Part shown: positions 21,428-33,529 of the stretch, in pieces
Position numbering within the stretch: position 1 is the stretch's first letter
How the letters are laid out: each line of letters begins with the position of its first letter
Assembly (NCBI GenBank): GCA_033807775.1
Contig: CM066314.1
Location: forward strand, 95,706,929-95,770,928
DNA length: 64,000 nt
Reading direction: 5' to 3'
Source of the DNA: Saussurea involucrata
Taxonomy: Eukaryota; Streptophyta; Magnoliopsida; Asterales; Asteraceae
Made by a program: the position numbers and the translations under genes
Notes under the pieces: model-generated
What the model was told of the DNA's origin: nothing
What the model saw: only the letters and a program-made list of their open reading frames with translations
The model's database searches: none

Positions 21428-21437
21428 AGGGAGAGAT
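21428..21437 (+). other. Polypurine tract of element D
   Basis: AGGGAGAGAT directly precedes the LTR start at 21438. One G of the usual tract is replaced by A. Confidence 0.8.
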
Positions 21438-22149
21438 TGTTATCCCCAAGTATGCCAATGTAAATGTATTGAAAATATCACAAGTCAGAAGGACATCATA
21501 GAACATGACTTCAGAGATCAAAATGAAGACTTAGGAGAAGAACAAAAGAAGACCATCAGAGATCGTCAGAGCTCTGGCAGAAGACCTCTGATAGACCATT
21601 AGAGAACAAGTTCGCCAGAAGACCTTCAGAGCTCTGGCATACGACCTCTGGTGAATGACGACCTCTCTGAAGCTGAAGTCTCGTAGAAATCTATAAGTGA
21701 TAGACAAGTGTCCGCACTTTCCACATCAGCCCTAAAAGGACGAAGACATACTTTTTCACGTGTCATCACAGGGTTTGATAGTACACTGTCTACACTTTTT
21801 TTGGCTATAAATAGAACGTTAGTGGAGAACATATTTGTAAGCTTTTGTAAGAATCGTTACTAGAATTGTGAGAGCACAAACACTGCACAATTCTATCCCA
21901 CTTCTAGTATACGATCTGTAGCCTGAGAGATTTCAGAATACACATACAAGAAAGTGTTCTTGGTGTTATTCATATTCAATATACGAGCAGTTTGTTATTC
22001 TTTCTTATTCTCTTTTACTGTTCAATATACTGCTATTCTCTCATTGTTTTATGCTACACACAATCACTCATACACAAACAGATTTATTTTGCTTCCGCTA
22101 TCTTTTATCTCTATGTTTGTATTAGACGGGGTGAATCTGGGAACCTACA
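21438..22149 (+). repeat. 3' LTR of element D
   Basis: The 712-bp LTR starts TGTTATCCCCAAGTATGCC and ends GGGAACCTACA. TATAAATAG lies at 21806-21814. The minus-strand LTR at 50979-51665 is the same family (TGTTAGCCCCAAGTATC...CCTACA). It shares the GTATTGAAAA block near its start with the A/B, I and G LTRs. Confidence 0.85.
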
Positions 22150-22750
22150 TCTTACAAGTCAAAAGACATCAGAGATAGATCAGAAGACTTAGCAGAATAT
22201 CAAAAGAAGAACGTCAGAGACCAAACATCAGAGACCAAGCCATCAGAAGACCATCAGAGCTTTGGAAAATGATCTCTGATGACCAAGACCTATGTGAAGC
22301 CGAAGACTCATAGAAATTCTCTAAGTGTTAGATTACTGTTTACACCTTCCACGTCAGCCCTAAAAGGACAACAACACACTTTTCACGAGTCATCCCAGGG
22401 TTTGATAGTACACTGATTTATACTTTATCTGGCTATAAATAGAGAGTAGTGGAGCACACAGTTGTAAGAATAACATGAAAGAGCACACTCAGTTCACAAT
22501 TACCTTCCACTATCTATGTACGTTTTGTATCCCGAGAGAATTCAGAAGTAACACACATACACTTAGGTGTTCTTCATATTAATATACGAGCAGTGTATTG
22601 TTTATTCATATCTTATCTACTGTTCAAGTATATTATTGTTCTCTTATTATTATTTCTTAAACAATCACTCATTATCAAACAATATGTTTATGCTTCCGCT
22701 ATCTTTGATACGCCTGTTTGAATGAGACAAGGTGAATTTGGGAACCAACA
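22150..22750 (+). repeat. 5'-truncated D-family LTR
   Basis: Starting at TCTTACAAGTCAAAAGACATC the sequence follows the D LTR from about its 43rd base to the end (GGGAACCAACA at 22750), with TATAAATAG at 22434-22442. The first ~42 bases of the LTR are absent. A nested insertion of D into this LTR would explain the layout, but the left flank is lost at the C/D junction. Confidence 0.75.
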
Positions 22751-23280
22751 CTTCCCCTTATATATCTTTCATCAAAATACCACTTTGGTCCCTCCATTTA
22801 CAAGATTTATGCTTTAGCCATCATTTCCACCATCTTTTACACTTTAACCACAACTTCACCATTTTATTATAATTAGGACACGGTTGTTACAATACCGTCT
22901 CTAACGATAGTTATCAACGTTTCGTCTTCCTTCATCGAGTTTTCTTCGTTTGTTGGATTTTTGCCCGGTTCTTTATGAGGATTTGTAGAATTCTTTCTTG
23001 TTTTCGCCAATAGTTTAGGTTTACGATTAAACAACTATGAATATTTTGATGTTTTTGGTGATGAATGACGGATTTTAGAGTATAATCTAGACAATTTCGA
23101 ACAGTTTTTGATGAAATAGCGTAATGATGAGTAGTCTGTGTAGTGTTATGATTCAGTTGCCGCCTATTTTGATTTATGTGTACATATTACCAAATTACCC
23201 CTTAACTGTCCTTTTTTTCTTATTGTGCGACCGAATTTATCCTGTGCTATATATTTAACCCCTCAAATGATGACCATTGA
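22751..23280. other. Unassigned AT-rich DNA
   Basis: No ORF, repeat or RNA gene can be supported. The stretch has ordinary plant intergenic composition and lies between the truncated D-type LTR and a large inverted repeat. It could be old host DNA or the flank of a MULE. Confidence 0.5.
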
Positions 23281-23443
23281 TCATTTAAATCTAATGCCGT
23301 GATCACTTCTCTATTTGTCATACATTTACCATTTCTCAAATGAACCTATGGCTATATATATGTATATATATAGGGAGATGTTCATTTGAGAAATGGTAAA
23401 TGTATGAGAAATAGAGAGTGATCATGTCCCTTAGATTAAATGA
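23281..23443. repeat. Large inverted repeat (64-65 bp arms), MULE-end-like
   Basis: The left arm 23281-23345 and right arm 23380-23443 are near-perfect reverse complements (GTTCATTTGAGAAATGG at the inner edge). They flank a 34-bp TA-rich centre with ATATATATAGGGAG. Ends of the GGGAG...GTTCATTTGAGAA kind resemble terminal repeats of plant Mutator-like elements and MITEs. The MULE-like pseudogene lies just to the right, so the right arm could be its terminal repeat and the left arm the end of a second element. Confidence 0.65.
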
Positions 23444-23662
23444 CCTGATTTTTTAAGGAAGTGTAATATTGTAATTAGCATCATATCGATTAGAATCAAA
23501 TTCAAATTAAACATATCTTTTTTTGAATTAGCATCAATTGTATCCTTAACATGTATCCAATTCAGTTCGAATCAGATTCGTGTTATTTGCTCTCGTCTTC
23601 TTCTTCTTATATTGAAAAATTTAGGTTTTGAAAAGTTATCAAAATTTTTGATTCTTCTTAAT
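23444..23662. other. 5' flank of the FAR1-like pseudogene
   Basis: No gene is seen. The T-rich stretch could be the promoter and 5' UTR of the pseudogene. No convincing TATA box was found. Confidence 0.4.
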
Positions 23663-25465
23663 ATGATGTCGAATCCAGAAACCGCTCATGATCAAGAAGT
23701 CGATCAAGAAGTCGATGAATTATCGAACGACGAAGATGTAATTGATGAAGATGAAGGTATTGTTTTTGATTTTATGTTTTGATTTTTAAATATTTTACTT
23801 TTTTGCGATTGATGAAGATTAAGATTTAAGTAATTAATCTATGAAGATTTATGTTTTACTTTTACAGTTATTTTTCAAATCGAAATTTGAACAATTTTAG
23901 TTCTCTACAACTTTTTAGTTCATAATTGAATACGAATTTGTGGTTCTGTCTGTTAGGAACAATATATATTCATATATGAATTTGAGTAATTTAATTTGAT
24001 TTGATTATTTTCATAATAATACTAGTTCATTTGCGAATTTGAATTGTTATAAAACGTTCATATATGAATTATTTGTTGTTTAGTTGATGCATTGCTTATA
24101 CTTAAAAGAATGAAATAGATTCATATAGGAACATTTTAAAGCAATTCAAATTCATATATGAACATTTGTTGAATTTGAATAGCTTTAAAATGTTCATATA
24201 TGAATTGTCTAAAACATTCATATATGAAATATTTGAATTGTTAAAAACGTTCATATATGAATTATTTGTTTTTTAGTTGATGCATTACTTTTATTTAAAA
24301 GAATGAAATAGATTCATGTGTGAACATATGATATCTATTTGTTAATTTAGTCTTTTCTGTAATAGGTTCAAATCATTCGTTGACATATACATCTGTTGTT
24401 CATCATGTCGTTTTTTCACTGTCTGGTTTGAAGTTTTGGATACCAAATGTGCATGTGGATTTGAAGCTAAGAATAGGTAGCTTTTTTCAGTCTTGTAAGC
24501 AAGCCATTTCAATGTATGAACGGTATGCTGAGAAAGGTGGTTTGGATGTTAGAATTTCAACAACTGTTAATGTTGATCATGGTATTATGAAGATACAATA
24601 TGTTTTGTGCAGTAAATAAGGGATCCACCAAAAAAGAGTTTTAATACGGTTCATGATAGTATTGAAGGTAAAAAAACATCGTAATTCAACTCTGAAGAGG
24701 ACAGGTTGTAAAGCATGAACTAGGGTGCGTTTTGTACCTTCAAAATGATATGAGTATGTCTCGAAAACGAAGGAAATTGTCTTTAACCGATCAAATTTTT
24801 ATCCACAATGCTGCAAGTGGTAATATTAGAGCATCGAAGGCGCATACGTTGCATATGTCTTTGAAAGGTGGTTTTGATCTTTCTGGTTGCACTGTTGATG
24901 ATTATAAGAATCTTAGGAGAGATTTGAATGCATTTGTTGGTGCTGGTGATGGTGAGATGGTTCTTGGTATGTTGGAAGATAGATCAAAAGATAATGCAAA
25001 ATTTTCCCTTGAATATAATCGACATGATAATCAAATATGTGGAATTTTTTGGGCTGATGAAATTGCTAAGCTGAATTACCAAGAACTTGGAGATGATATT
25101 TCATTTGATTCTACGTTTTGGACAAACCAGTAAGTATTTCAATTGTAATTCATTTTTTTAGATTATTTATATGTTTGTTTATGTTATATATTTTGTTTTA
25201 TAGGTATAGAGTGGTGTTTGTTACATTTACTGCGATCGATAATCATAAGAAATGTATTTCCGTTGGTTATGCTTTGTTGTCTGGTGAAACTCTTGATAAT
25301 TTTAAGTGGCTTCTTGAGGCGTTTTTGAAAGCACATTATGGGAAGCAACCTAGTTTGGTTTTAATAGATCAGTGTTTGGCAATGAAACAAACTATTCCAT
25401 TGGTTTTTACGCAATCACGTCACAAATTATGAATGTGGCATAGCATGGCCAATGTTCCTAACAAG
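23663..25465 (+). pseudogene. FAR1/FHY3-related, MULE-transposase-like pseudogene
   Basis: Exon 1 (23663-23756) encodes an acidic start. Intron 23757-24365 (GT...TAATAG) joins in frame to exon 2. Exon 2 has a FAR1-type DNA-binding region (KFWIP, then MYERYAEKGGLDVR, ~24430-24560). It breaks at TAA near 24617 and through frameshifts up to 24732. The frame from 24732 contains the start of a MULE transposase domain (FWADEI, FDSTFWTN). A 74-bp intron (25130-25203) leads to exon 3 (YRVVFVTFTAIDNH, LLEAFLKAHYGK, LIDQCLAMK), which hits a stop at 25430 just before the conserved MWH. A further intron begins at 25466 and element I is inserted in it. FAR1-family proteins are domesticated MULE transposases acting as transcription factors. 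Whether this was a host gene or a MULE gene cannot be settled here. Confidence 0.75.
23969..24261. repeat. Array of the palindrome TTCATATATGAA in intron 1
   Basis: Perfect 12-bp copies lie at 23969, 24057, 24151, 24193, 24217 and 24250. One more is in the last intron at 25509, and several one-mismatch copies lie between. A ~95-bp block is also duplicated (about 24040-24140 and 24233-24325). Confidence 0.8.
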
Positions 25466-25566
25466 GTTAGTATCTATTCATATAGGAATTATTTATATGT
25501 AATTAAAGTTCATATATGAATTATTGTTTTAGCATTCTATGTGTTCATATCTAAATTATTGTTTAC

Positions 25567-26262
25567 TGTTAGCTCCAATCTTTGTATTCATAGAAGTATT
25601 GAAAAAGCGGCTAAATATAGAAGTCTTTGACAAAGGCTCTGCCGAGTAACCAAGATGACCGAAGTAAAGAATCGCCAGAAGACTCTTCAAAGCGGACAAG
25701 GCCACAAAGCCTATGTCATACATTACAGAGCCTCTGTGGTGTAAAAGACTAAAGCTCTATACAAGGACAATCGTGCTTCTCACGATTTCTGCTGTACGAA
25801 GATCCTGAAGATCATTTGTACAAGGCGTGACCTGACAACTCCACGTGTCAAACTCTGATGGGTTTTAGCCTTAGTAGAAGTCGGCGCGTTTAATTAACGT
25901 AGTACCTGCAACAGTACCTGAATAGTGTCTTTGTACATTCGGTCTTTTTTGTCTAGAGCTTGTCCCTTTTAGAAGTAGTATAAATAGAAGACTCATGTTG
26001 AGTTCTTCTATTAAGCTTTGCATAACATACACACCATTAGAACATAATTCTTGTTATATCATCGGTGTTCTTGGTGTTCTTATTTATATCAAATACAGTG
26101 AATCATTGAGTTATTTATCTGTGTTATTTACACTTCATGTATTTGATATTGTGTGTTCTTCTACCTTACTATATCTTTTAGTTCGTTAAAAACGCTTCCG
26201 CATTATATCTTGTTTAAACTATTAGATAGAATCATCATTGTTAAGCAAAACAGGAACCAACA
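25567..26262 (+). repeat. 5' LTR of element I
   Basis: The 696-bp LTR runs TGTTAGCTCC...GGAACCAACA. A U3 inverted repeat (about 25701-25739) precedes TATAAATA at 25979-25986. It lacks the long TA microsatellite of the B LTR. Confidence 0.88.
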
Positions 26263-26264
26263 AT

Positions 26265-26276
26265 TGGTATCAGAGC
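26265..26276 (+). other. Primer binding site of element I
   Basis: TGGTATCAGAGC lies two bases after the LTR end. Confidence 0.9.
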
Positions 26277-27828
26277 GGTTCTTGATTTTCTATATCAAGA
26301 GATCCTCACTTACAATGATTTTTGGTAGAAACCTGGAGTAATTTTAACCTGTTCTTCACTTATTTAAAAACAGCCTATGTTTTTCTGCCATTCTCGACCT
26401 GTTCGACTTTGGTAAACTTACAGTCTGTTACTTCGGTTTAATCTCCATTTTAGTGCATTGTTCAAAGGTTTTAAGTTTATAAACACCATTCGAAACATCC
26501 ACTTCATCTTCTGAAAGTTTACTGTTCATACCCTATTTTCTGAATTTCTCAACCTCTTTCAAAATGACAAACACAAACAACTTCTTCACCGCTGGTTCTT
26601 TTAACCAAGCCACCCACACTACTCAGAGATGAGTACCCTCAGTGGAAGATACGAATGATTCACTTCTTCGAGGGTACTGACAAAGAACTCGTCTACTATA
26701 TCAATAACCCTCCTTTCGTACCAATGATCACAGTACCCCGTGTAGCTGCCACAGACGACACTCCATAAATCCTTTAGCACGAAAAACCAAAGACCAAGGA
26801 CAACTGCTCAGACCCTGATTGGGCAAAATATGAAGTTGCTCAGAAGACTAAAAGACTTCTGATTATGGCCATCCCAAATGACCTCTTCCAATCCCTAGAT
26901 GCGTGTAAATCTGCATACGATCTGTGGAAGGAACTGGAAAAACAACTGGAGTGTGGGGCCAAAACTCAGAAGAACCGCAGAGCCCAATGCATCAACGAGT
27001 ACTACGCATTCAAATCTCTGCCGACCGAAACTCTGCAGACAACATATGATCGGTTCAACTCTCTAATCAACAAATGCAAGAAGTTCGGAATCCACAGAAC
27101 TTCTGAGGAGAACAATGTCATGTTCCTAAAGAGTCTCAATGAAGAATGGCTCCAGTTGTCTATGTCTCTGCAAACAAATCAGGACTTAGACTCCTGGACT
27201 CTGTCAGATCTCTATGGAACGTTGGCAGCCCAAGAGCCTCAGATTGCACAAGCAAAAGCTCAAATCAGTGCACCTCTTGCACTGGTTGGTAAGGCTACAA
27301 AAGCTAAAGAGAAGCCGAAGAAGGAGAAAGCTGTGGAAGAAAAGAAGGAGAAGAATAAGAAAATCTTGATCGTTGATAGTGAAGAGGAGGAGGTGGTGGA
27401 AGAAGATGAGGCAACTATGGCCTCTATAGCTAAATCGTTAGCTCTTTTGACAAGGGAATTCAGCAGAGGATATCAGAAGAAGTCTGGTAATGCCAAGAAC
27501 GACAGAGGTGTCGGCCAACAGAGGTCGAATGACAGGAATGACAAAGGTGGTGACCGACAGAGGTCAGACGACAAAGCTGGCAACGCTCCACATAACCAAG
27601 GATGTTACAATTGTGGTAAGCCAGGCCACTACGCCAATGAATGCAGGAGCAAATCAAAGTGCTCTCAGAGAGATTCTGCTTTCTACAAAAAAAGCATAAT
27701 ATTATGCTCAGAAGTCACTTATGGTGAATCAAGAAAACTGGCAGTCAGATACCTCCTCTGACGAAGGAGAAAAGAAGAACGCCCTGTTCTGTGGCATGGC
27801 AGAGGTCAGGTCCGACTCCGATAGTGAG

Positions 27829-29627
27829 GTATCCACTTCTGTCTCTTACTCTAATCAAGCAGAAGCTTATTTGCTTAAACTGAACATTGAATAAACAGAA
27901 CTTAAAAAGACCTGCGAAAGCGTTCAAAAGAAGCTTACCTTCTTTGAGAGAGAAGCTAGACTTCTCACTCAAGAAAAGGCTAAAATCTTTCAAGAAAAGG
28001 AAGAAATTGAAACAAACTGGAACAAACACCTAAATCCTTTGAAAGAAAAGATTTATGAACTTAACTCAGCCTTAAAAGCAAATCTAAAGAACTTATGGAC
28101 GTTGAGAGCGACAAAATGAATATCCTAGCTCTTAAAAATTATTTTCAAAAGGAAAGAGAAGTCCTCTGTCAAGATTTACTCAAAAGAGATCTTTTAATAA
28201 AGAAATATCAAGATGCACAGAAGGTGTACGAGAAAATTAATACACAAATAGGGAGACGGGGATTGGCTTCTGTGATATAGATCCATACACCGGAAACAAA
28301 AGAAACAAGTCTCTATCATCTCTATTTCATATTGGAAGTACAAGAAACCCGGTTTTCCAAATTTACTCTCTGTAAGCAAAAGGTGAAAAGTCTCTGGTGA
28401 ACCTCACATAAGGAAACCTCTGAAGATGGTAAATGTGTGGTTTGAAAATATAGATCTACCATCATCAGCCTCTGTCAAAAGAGACTCTAAACCTAAGAAA
28501 TATCTGAAAACACAAGATCAGATAGGAATCTTTAAGTTTGGTGAACCCGAGACTCAATCCCATGTTGCCTTTGTCTGCACTATAGATTCTGAGAAGAAAC
28601 TATCGGCAGAGGCACCTGAGTTCTTGTCTGCTTCAACAGAAGAAAAATTGACTCATATTTCTGAAAATGAATTATTGGAAATCGGTGAAAACAACTTTTA
28701 TGAATGCCCCAGTACTCTCAATAATGCCCAAAATCTCTCTAATAAAACCACGATGAAAACTTCTGTTGACTTAGAAGATATCCCTGAAAGAAAGGAAGAA
28801 AGCGAGTATGGCACATGCTCTGAAAGTCCAGCCCCTGTCGAAAGAGAACTAAGTGACTCAACCTCTGTATATGAAGACGATTCATCCTCTGACGAATCTG
28901 AGACTGACTCTAAGTCAGAGATAGTACCTTGTGACTCAGAGGATTTTAAACTACCCTCTGGAGTTCTTAACAGAACCATTCCTCCCAAGGAGAAAATCAC
29001 AAGATTTCCTATCTGTCCAGATTTTTTGGACATTTGTATACAAGACAAAACCTCTCTTGAGCTTGAGAAAATCAAACAAACGTCCTCTCAAAATTTAACA
29101 AGTTCAAAGACTTCAAAACCCTTAAGGCCTATTAAAGAAAAACTAACATGGCAACAGAAGGGTAAATGGGCTAAAAATAACAAATCTTTTTCTTCTGTGA
29201 CAGTGAAACTTGCAGAAGTTCACCACAGAAGGGGTCCACAGAAGGCTACTCTCAACAGAGGATTTTGCAAACAACAATCTAGCCTACATAGGTCTTCTTG
29301 TAATAGGAAGTCAAATGTTAGGATAGAATGTAATGCCTTTGTGCCCCCATTTAATGTTTTCAATGAAAAGTTCAAGCAAATCTCTTCGCACATTCATTAT
29401 TGTCATTGCTTTGATCTCATGCATCAATTAATCCAACACTTCTCAAGTCCACACTGTTTCCTCTCTGCACCCAAAAAGAATACTAAATTCAAGGGTAAGA
29501 AGAAACAAAATGGTTCTTCAAAAAATGCTAAAACCAAACCCAAGAATGCTAAGGCAAACTTGAAGACCCCTAACAAAGCTGGACCCATTTGGATATGGGT
29601 ACCTAAAAGACTCTGATTGTCTTACAG
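27829..29627 (+). other. Coding intron between Gag and protease (element I)
   Basis: The 1,799-bp stretch begins GTATCC after ...AGTGAG and ends TTGTCTTACAG before AAGCAGTATGTGCC. Both borders match the intron of element C and the exon junction of B. The preceding Gag frame continues into it. The coding segment stops with TGA at 29614-29616, leaving only an 11-base pyrimidine-rich acceptor. Confidence 0.85.
28426..29616 (+). pseudogene. Coiled-coil Gag extension of element I (396 codons open)
   Basis: The open part starts at ATG 28426 (MVNVWFENID). Upstream pieces (27829-28380) encode Lys/Glu-rich coiled coil (REARLLTQEKAK, FQKEREVLCQDLLK) in shifted frames, with a stop near 27891. The C-terminal half has an acidic Ser stretch (YEDDSSSDESETDSKS), ICPDFLDICIQDK, CHCFDLMHQL, a Lys/Asn-rich run, and ends GPIWIWVPKRL. 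It matches the C copy along its length. The role is unknown; in Sireviruses this region belongs to an enlarged Gag. Confidence 0.75.
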
Positions 29628-32600
29628 AAGCAGTATGTGCCAATCTGGTATCTTGACTCCGGATGCTCGCGGCACATGACTGGCGACAGAGGTCTACTAT
29701 CCTCCTACAAAGATAAACTCGATGGAGGATATGTGACCTTTGGTGACAACAAGAAGGGGTATATAAGAGGCTACGGAGTCATCAAAAAGGAAAACATAAC
29801 CGTATGCAAAGTTGCATATGTGGATGGCCTTAAGCACAATCTTCTCAGTGTTAGCCAACTCTGTGATACGGGTTTCGACGTAATGTTCAAAATAACCTTC
29901 TACTCTCTACAAGGTGAGGACACATGAGTCGAACTTCTGTGAGCCGAACGAAGAGGCGATCTTTACCTCATGAACTTATGTGCCAACAACAAGGAAGACA
30001 AGCTCTGCCTTGTTGCTAGTAAAAGCGAAGAAGCCTGGTTATGGCATAACAGGTTCTGCCACCTAAACTTTCATACTCTAGATAAACTTGTTAAACTTGA
30101 TCTAGTCAAATGTCTGCCAAATGTTAAATTTAATAAAGATCATTTGTGCTCTGCTTGAGAAATGGGAAAACTCAAAAGTGCTTCCCATAAAGGCAAGACT
30201 GGTGTATCTTGCCCTATGCCTCTGTACATGCTTCATGTTGACCTCTGCGGTCCAATCGCTACACAGAGCCTAGGAGGCAAGAAATATATTCTTGTTTTGA
30301 TCGATGAATATTTAAGATTTACATGGGTTGAATTTGTCAGAAAGAAATCAGATGTTCCAAACATTCTGATAAATTTAATGAAAAGAATCCAAGTTCTGTA
30401 TGTGTGCCGGATTCAGAAACTAAGAAGCGACAATGGCACAAAATTCAAAAACTCTGTCATTGAAGCCTATCTTACAGAAGAAGGCATATCACATAACTTT
30501 TCTGCTGAACGCACCCCACAAAAGAATGGCGTAGTTGAACGAAAGAACCGCACGCTTGTGGAGGCTGCAAGAACTATGCTGACAGCATCTGGATTACCAA
30601 TGTCCTTTTGGGTATAAGCAGTATCAACCGCTTGCTACACCCAAAATCGATCAACCATTGTAAAGAGGCACATCAAGACACCGCATCATTTGATCAACAA
30701 AAGGCAACCAAACATCAAGTTCTTTCATGTATTTGGATGTAAGTGCTTTGTCTTAAATGATAGAGAAGCAAGAGGAAAGTTTGAGGTGAAAGTAGATGAA
30801 GGCAAGTTCATTGGATACTCTGCTACCTCTAAGGCCTACAGAGTTTATCTTCAGCGGTCACGAACCATTGTAGAAAGCATCAATGTGTCTTTTGACGATT
30901 CCTTTCAAAAGACTTCTGAACAAATCAGTTCAGAACTCGGTCTAAAGAAGGAATCCTCTGGCATCCCAAAGACAAGAACAAAAAACTTAAATCTTCTATT
31001 TGAAGAGATGTTCCATGATGATATTGATCCCTCTGCTGGAGCCGTCAGAGCCTCTAGAGAAACATCTAAACACCAAACTGGGTCAGGTATATCTCTAACT
31101 GGTCCATTAAATAATTCATCATCTTCTATGAATCATACAGATGCACGCGCTGAGGGGGAGCGAACAAAAGATAATACGACCAAGGACTCAACCACAGAGG
31201 CTACTGAAATACCAACTCCAGCGACTACAGAGGAATCAATACCAGAGGAAAACGAAGACTCATTCTCTACTTCCTCAGAGGAACAAATTCCAACTCTCAT
31301 TCCAATCCTTCCACAAGCTGAAGAACCAAGCACAAGCACAGAAGTACCATCTACAACAGAGGTTGCACCAGAACCACAGTGTGCAACAACAGAGGTTCAT
31401 CTTGATGATTCAAATGACCATCCTCCAAGAACAACACGGTGGACGAAAAGCCATCCTCCAAGCCTTATAATCGGGATTGGTGGCCAAGGGATATCGCCAA
31501 GAAGAAGGCATTGATTATGATGAAACTTTTGCCCCTGTCGCATGACCCGAAGCAATAAGAATCTTCTTAGCCTTCGCAGCCCACAGAGGCTTCAAAGTTT
31601 TTCAAATGGATGTAAAATATGCTTTTCTGAATGGTGAAATCCAAGAAGAAGTATATGTCCAGCAGCCACCAGGGTTTGAAAGTTCCAAGTACCCAAAATA
31701 CGTGTACTACCTCGACAAAACTCTGTATGGACTTAAACAAGCTCCAAGAGCATGGTACGAAAGACTTTCAACCTTTCTTCTCAACAATGAATTCGACAGA
31801 GGTACAACCGATACTACTTCGTTTTACAAACAAAAAGGTGATGAGATTCTACATGTACATATTTATGTGGATGACATTATTTTTGGGTCTACAAATGCAC
31901 AACAGTGCACAGATTTTGAAAAACTCATGTAGAGTGAGTTTGAAATGAGTATGATGGGAGAATTAAACTTCTTCCTCGGACTCCAAGTAAAACAATCATC
32001 AGAGGGAATTTTTATAAATCAAGCTAAATATGTCTCTGACATACTTTCAAAATCCAGTCTCTCTGATGCCTCTGTAATGAAGAGTGCAAGCTCTACAGAG
32101 GCATGATTGGGTCTCTATTATACTTAACCGCAACTAGGCATGATATAATGTATGCCGCATGCCTCTGTGCAAGATATCAAGCTAACCCAAAGGAATCCCA
32201 CCATATTGCTGTAAAGAGGATCTTCAGATACCTTAAAGGAACCAAAAATCTTGGGTTCTGGTATCCGAAAAACTCTGGCTTTGGTCTTAAGGCATACACA
32301 GATTCAGATTATGGAGGATGCAAGCTTGATCGAAAAAGCACCCATGGGAGTTGTCAATTCCTGGGTGGTAAACTAGTCAGTTGGACTTCGAAGAAGCAGA
32401 ATTGTGTGTCTACATCTACAGCAGAAGTTGAATATGTTGCTGCTGTTAGCTGTTGCTCCCAAGTTCTGTGGATGAAAACTCATCTAAAGGACTATGGCCA
32501 CAACATATACAAGATACCCATCTTCTGTGATTCAAAAAGTGCCATAACCATCTCTGCCAATCCATTTCAGCACTCAAAAAACAAAGCATGTCGATATCCG

Positions 32601-32808
32601 TTACCACTTTCTGAAGCATCATGTTGAACATGGCACAATCGAAATGCACTTTGTGTCCACTGAATACCAGCTTGCAGACTTATTCACCAAGGCACTTGAT
32701 GAGAAACGATTTCTTTTCTTGGTGGGTAAGTTGGGTATGATTAATATGAGTTGAATCATCTGTAAGTAAGATTTGATCTTCCTGTAAATATGTATATATA
32801 TTTTAATA

Positions 32809-32813
32809 CTTCT
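32809..32813 (+). repeat. Target site duplication CTTCT, left copy
   Basis: CTTCT precedes the small LTR element and is repeated at 34947-34951. Confidence 0.9.
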
Positions 32814-33069
32814 TGTTAGAGCATTATTGTATTCAAGATTTACTGTAAAGTCAATGTATTGTATGAGTCTATACAATATTGTGAATGCCTTTATACCTTG
32901 TATGTTATGGGTATAAATAGGCTTGTCTAGATCATTTGTATAAAACCTTTTGTGAACAACTTGATCATTTTGTCATTTACACTTTGAAGATCAATATATG
33001 GATGACTTGTGTACTCTAGATTTTCTCTCTACATCATTCTTGATTTCTTGCTAGATTTGGGATTTCACA
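32814..33069 (+). repeat. 5' LTR of the small LTR element
   Basis: It runs TGTTAGAGC...GGGATTTCACA, with TATAAATAG at 32912-32920. Confidence 0.92.
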
Positions 33070-33071
33070 TT

Positions 33072-33083
33072 TGGTATCAGAGC
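33072..33083 (+). other. Primer binding site of the small LTR element
   Basis: TGGTATCAGAGC lies two bases after the 5' LTR. A second identical 12-mer occurs at 33745-33756 inside a diverged duplicate of the leader. Confidence 0.9.
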
Positions 33084-33529
33084 TAAACAGAAAATTCAAG
33101 CAGACCAAAGAGCAAATTGAAGATTTTTTACATTGTTCTTGAAGATTTCGGATCCTTCATTCATCACTGTTCATGATGATTTCTTACCCTTCTTCATTTA
33201 CTATTCATCTAGAATCATCATTTTTTTCATTTTTTGATCTTTTGGATTGATTCTTGACATCATTGCACTCGATTTTCATCCCTGAACATCTTTAATTCAA
33301 GGATCTATACCAAAATCTGCACAGAATTTGCAGATCTGATCATTTTATATCTGTTTTTGTTCGAAAACATTTTCTTACTATTTTGGATCATAATTCGATT
33401 AAATTGATCGAATTAGGATTTGTGATTAACTAAGAAAGTGTGTGGAATCAAATTTCGAACAAATCTGTGCAAATTTCATAACAATTGATCAAGATTTGAA
33501 AAAGTTATTGCTGAATTAGTGATTTTCGT

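Larger units (their letters stand above)
26564..32754 (+). pseudogene. gag-pol of element I, intron-containing, heavily degraded
   Basis: Gag starts at ATG 26564 (MTNTNNFFTAGS), shifts frame near 26600 and passes two stops near 26765-26780. It is then open from 26865 to a shift near 27690. One zinc knuckle (CYNCGKPGHYANEC, about 27604) is present where B and C have two. The intron spans 27829-29627. Protease (LDSGCSRHMTGD) and integrase follow in one frame, with stops at 29925, 29940, 30156 and 30615. About 0.28 kb is missing near 31477 compared with B, removing the start of RT. RT keeps YVDD (HIYVDDIIFG, near 31865). Later come TAG 31930, a ~58-bp deletion near 32083 and a shift in RNase H at about 32575. 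The reading ends at TGA 32752-32754. Confidence 0.88.

Noticed and set aside
22751..23280. A SINE or small RNA gene
   Set aside because: I found no pol III boxes, no poly-A or T tail with a target duplication, and no tRNA-like fold.
23663..25465. A functional FAR1/FHY3 host transcription factor gene
   Set aside because: Stops near 24617 and 25430 and frameshifts between 24620 and 24732 break the frame, and element I interrupts a later intron.
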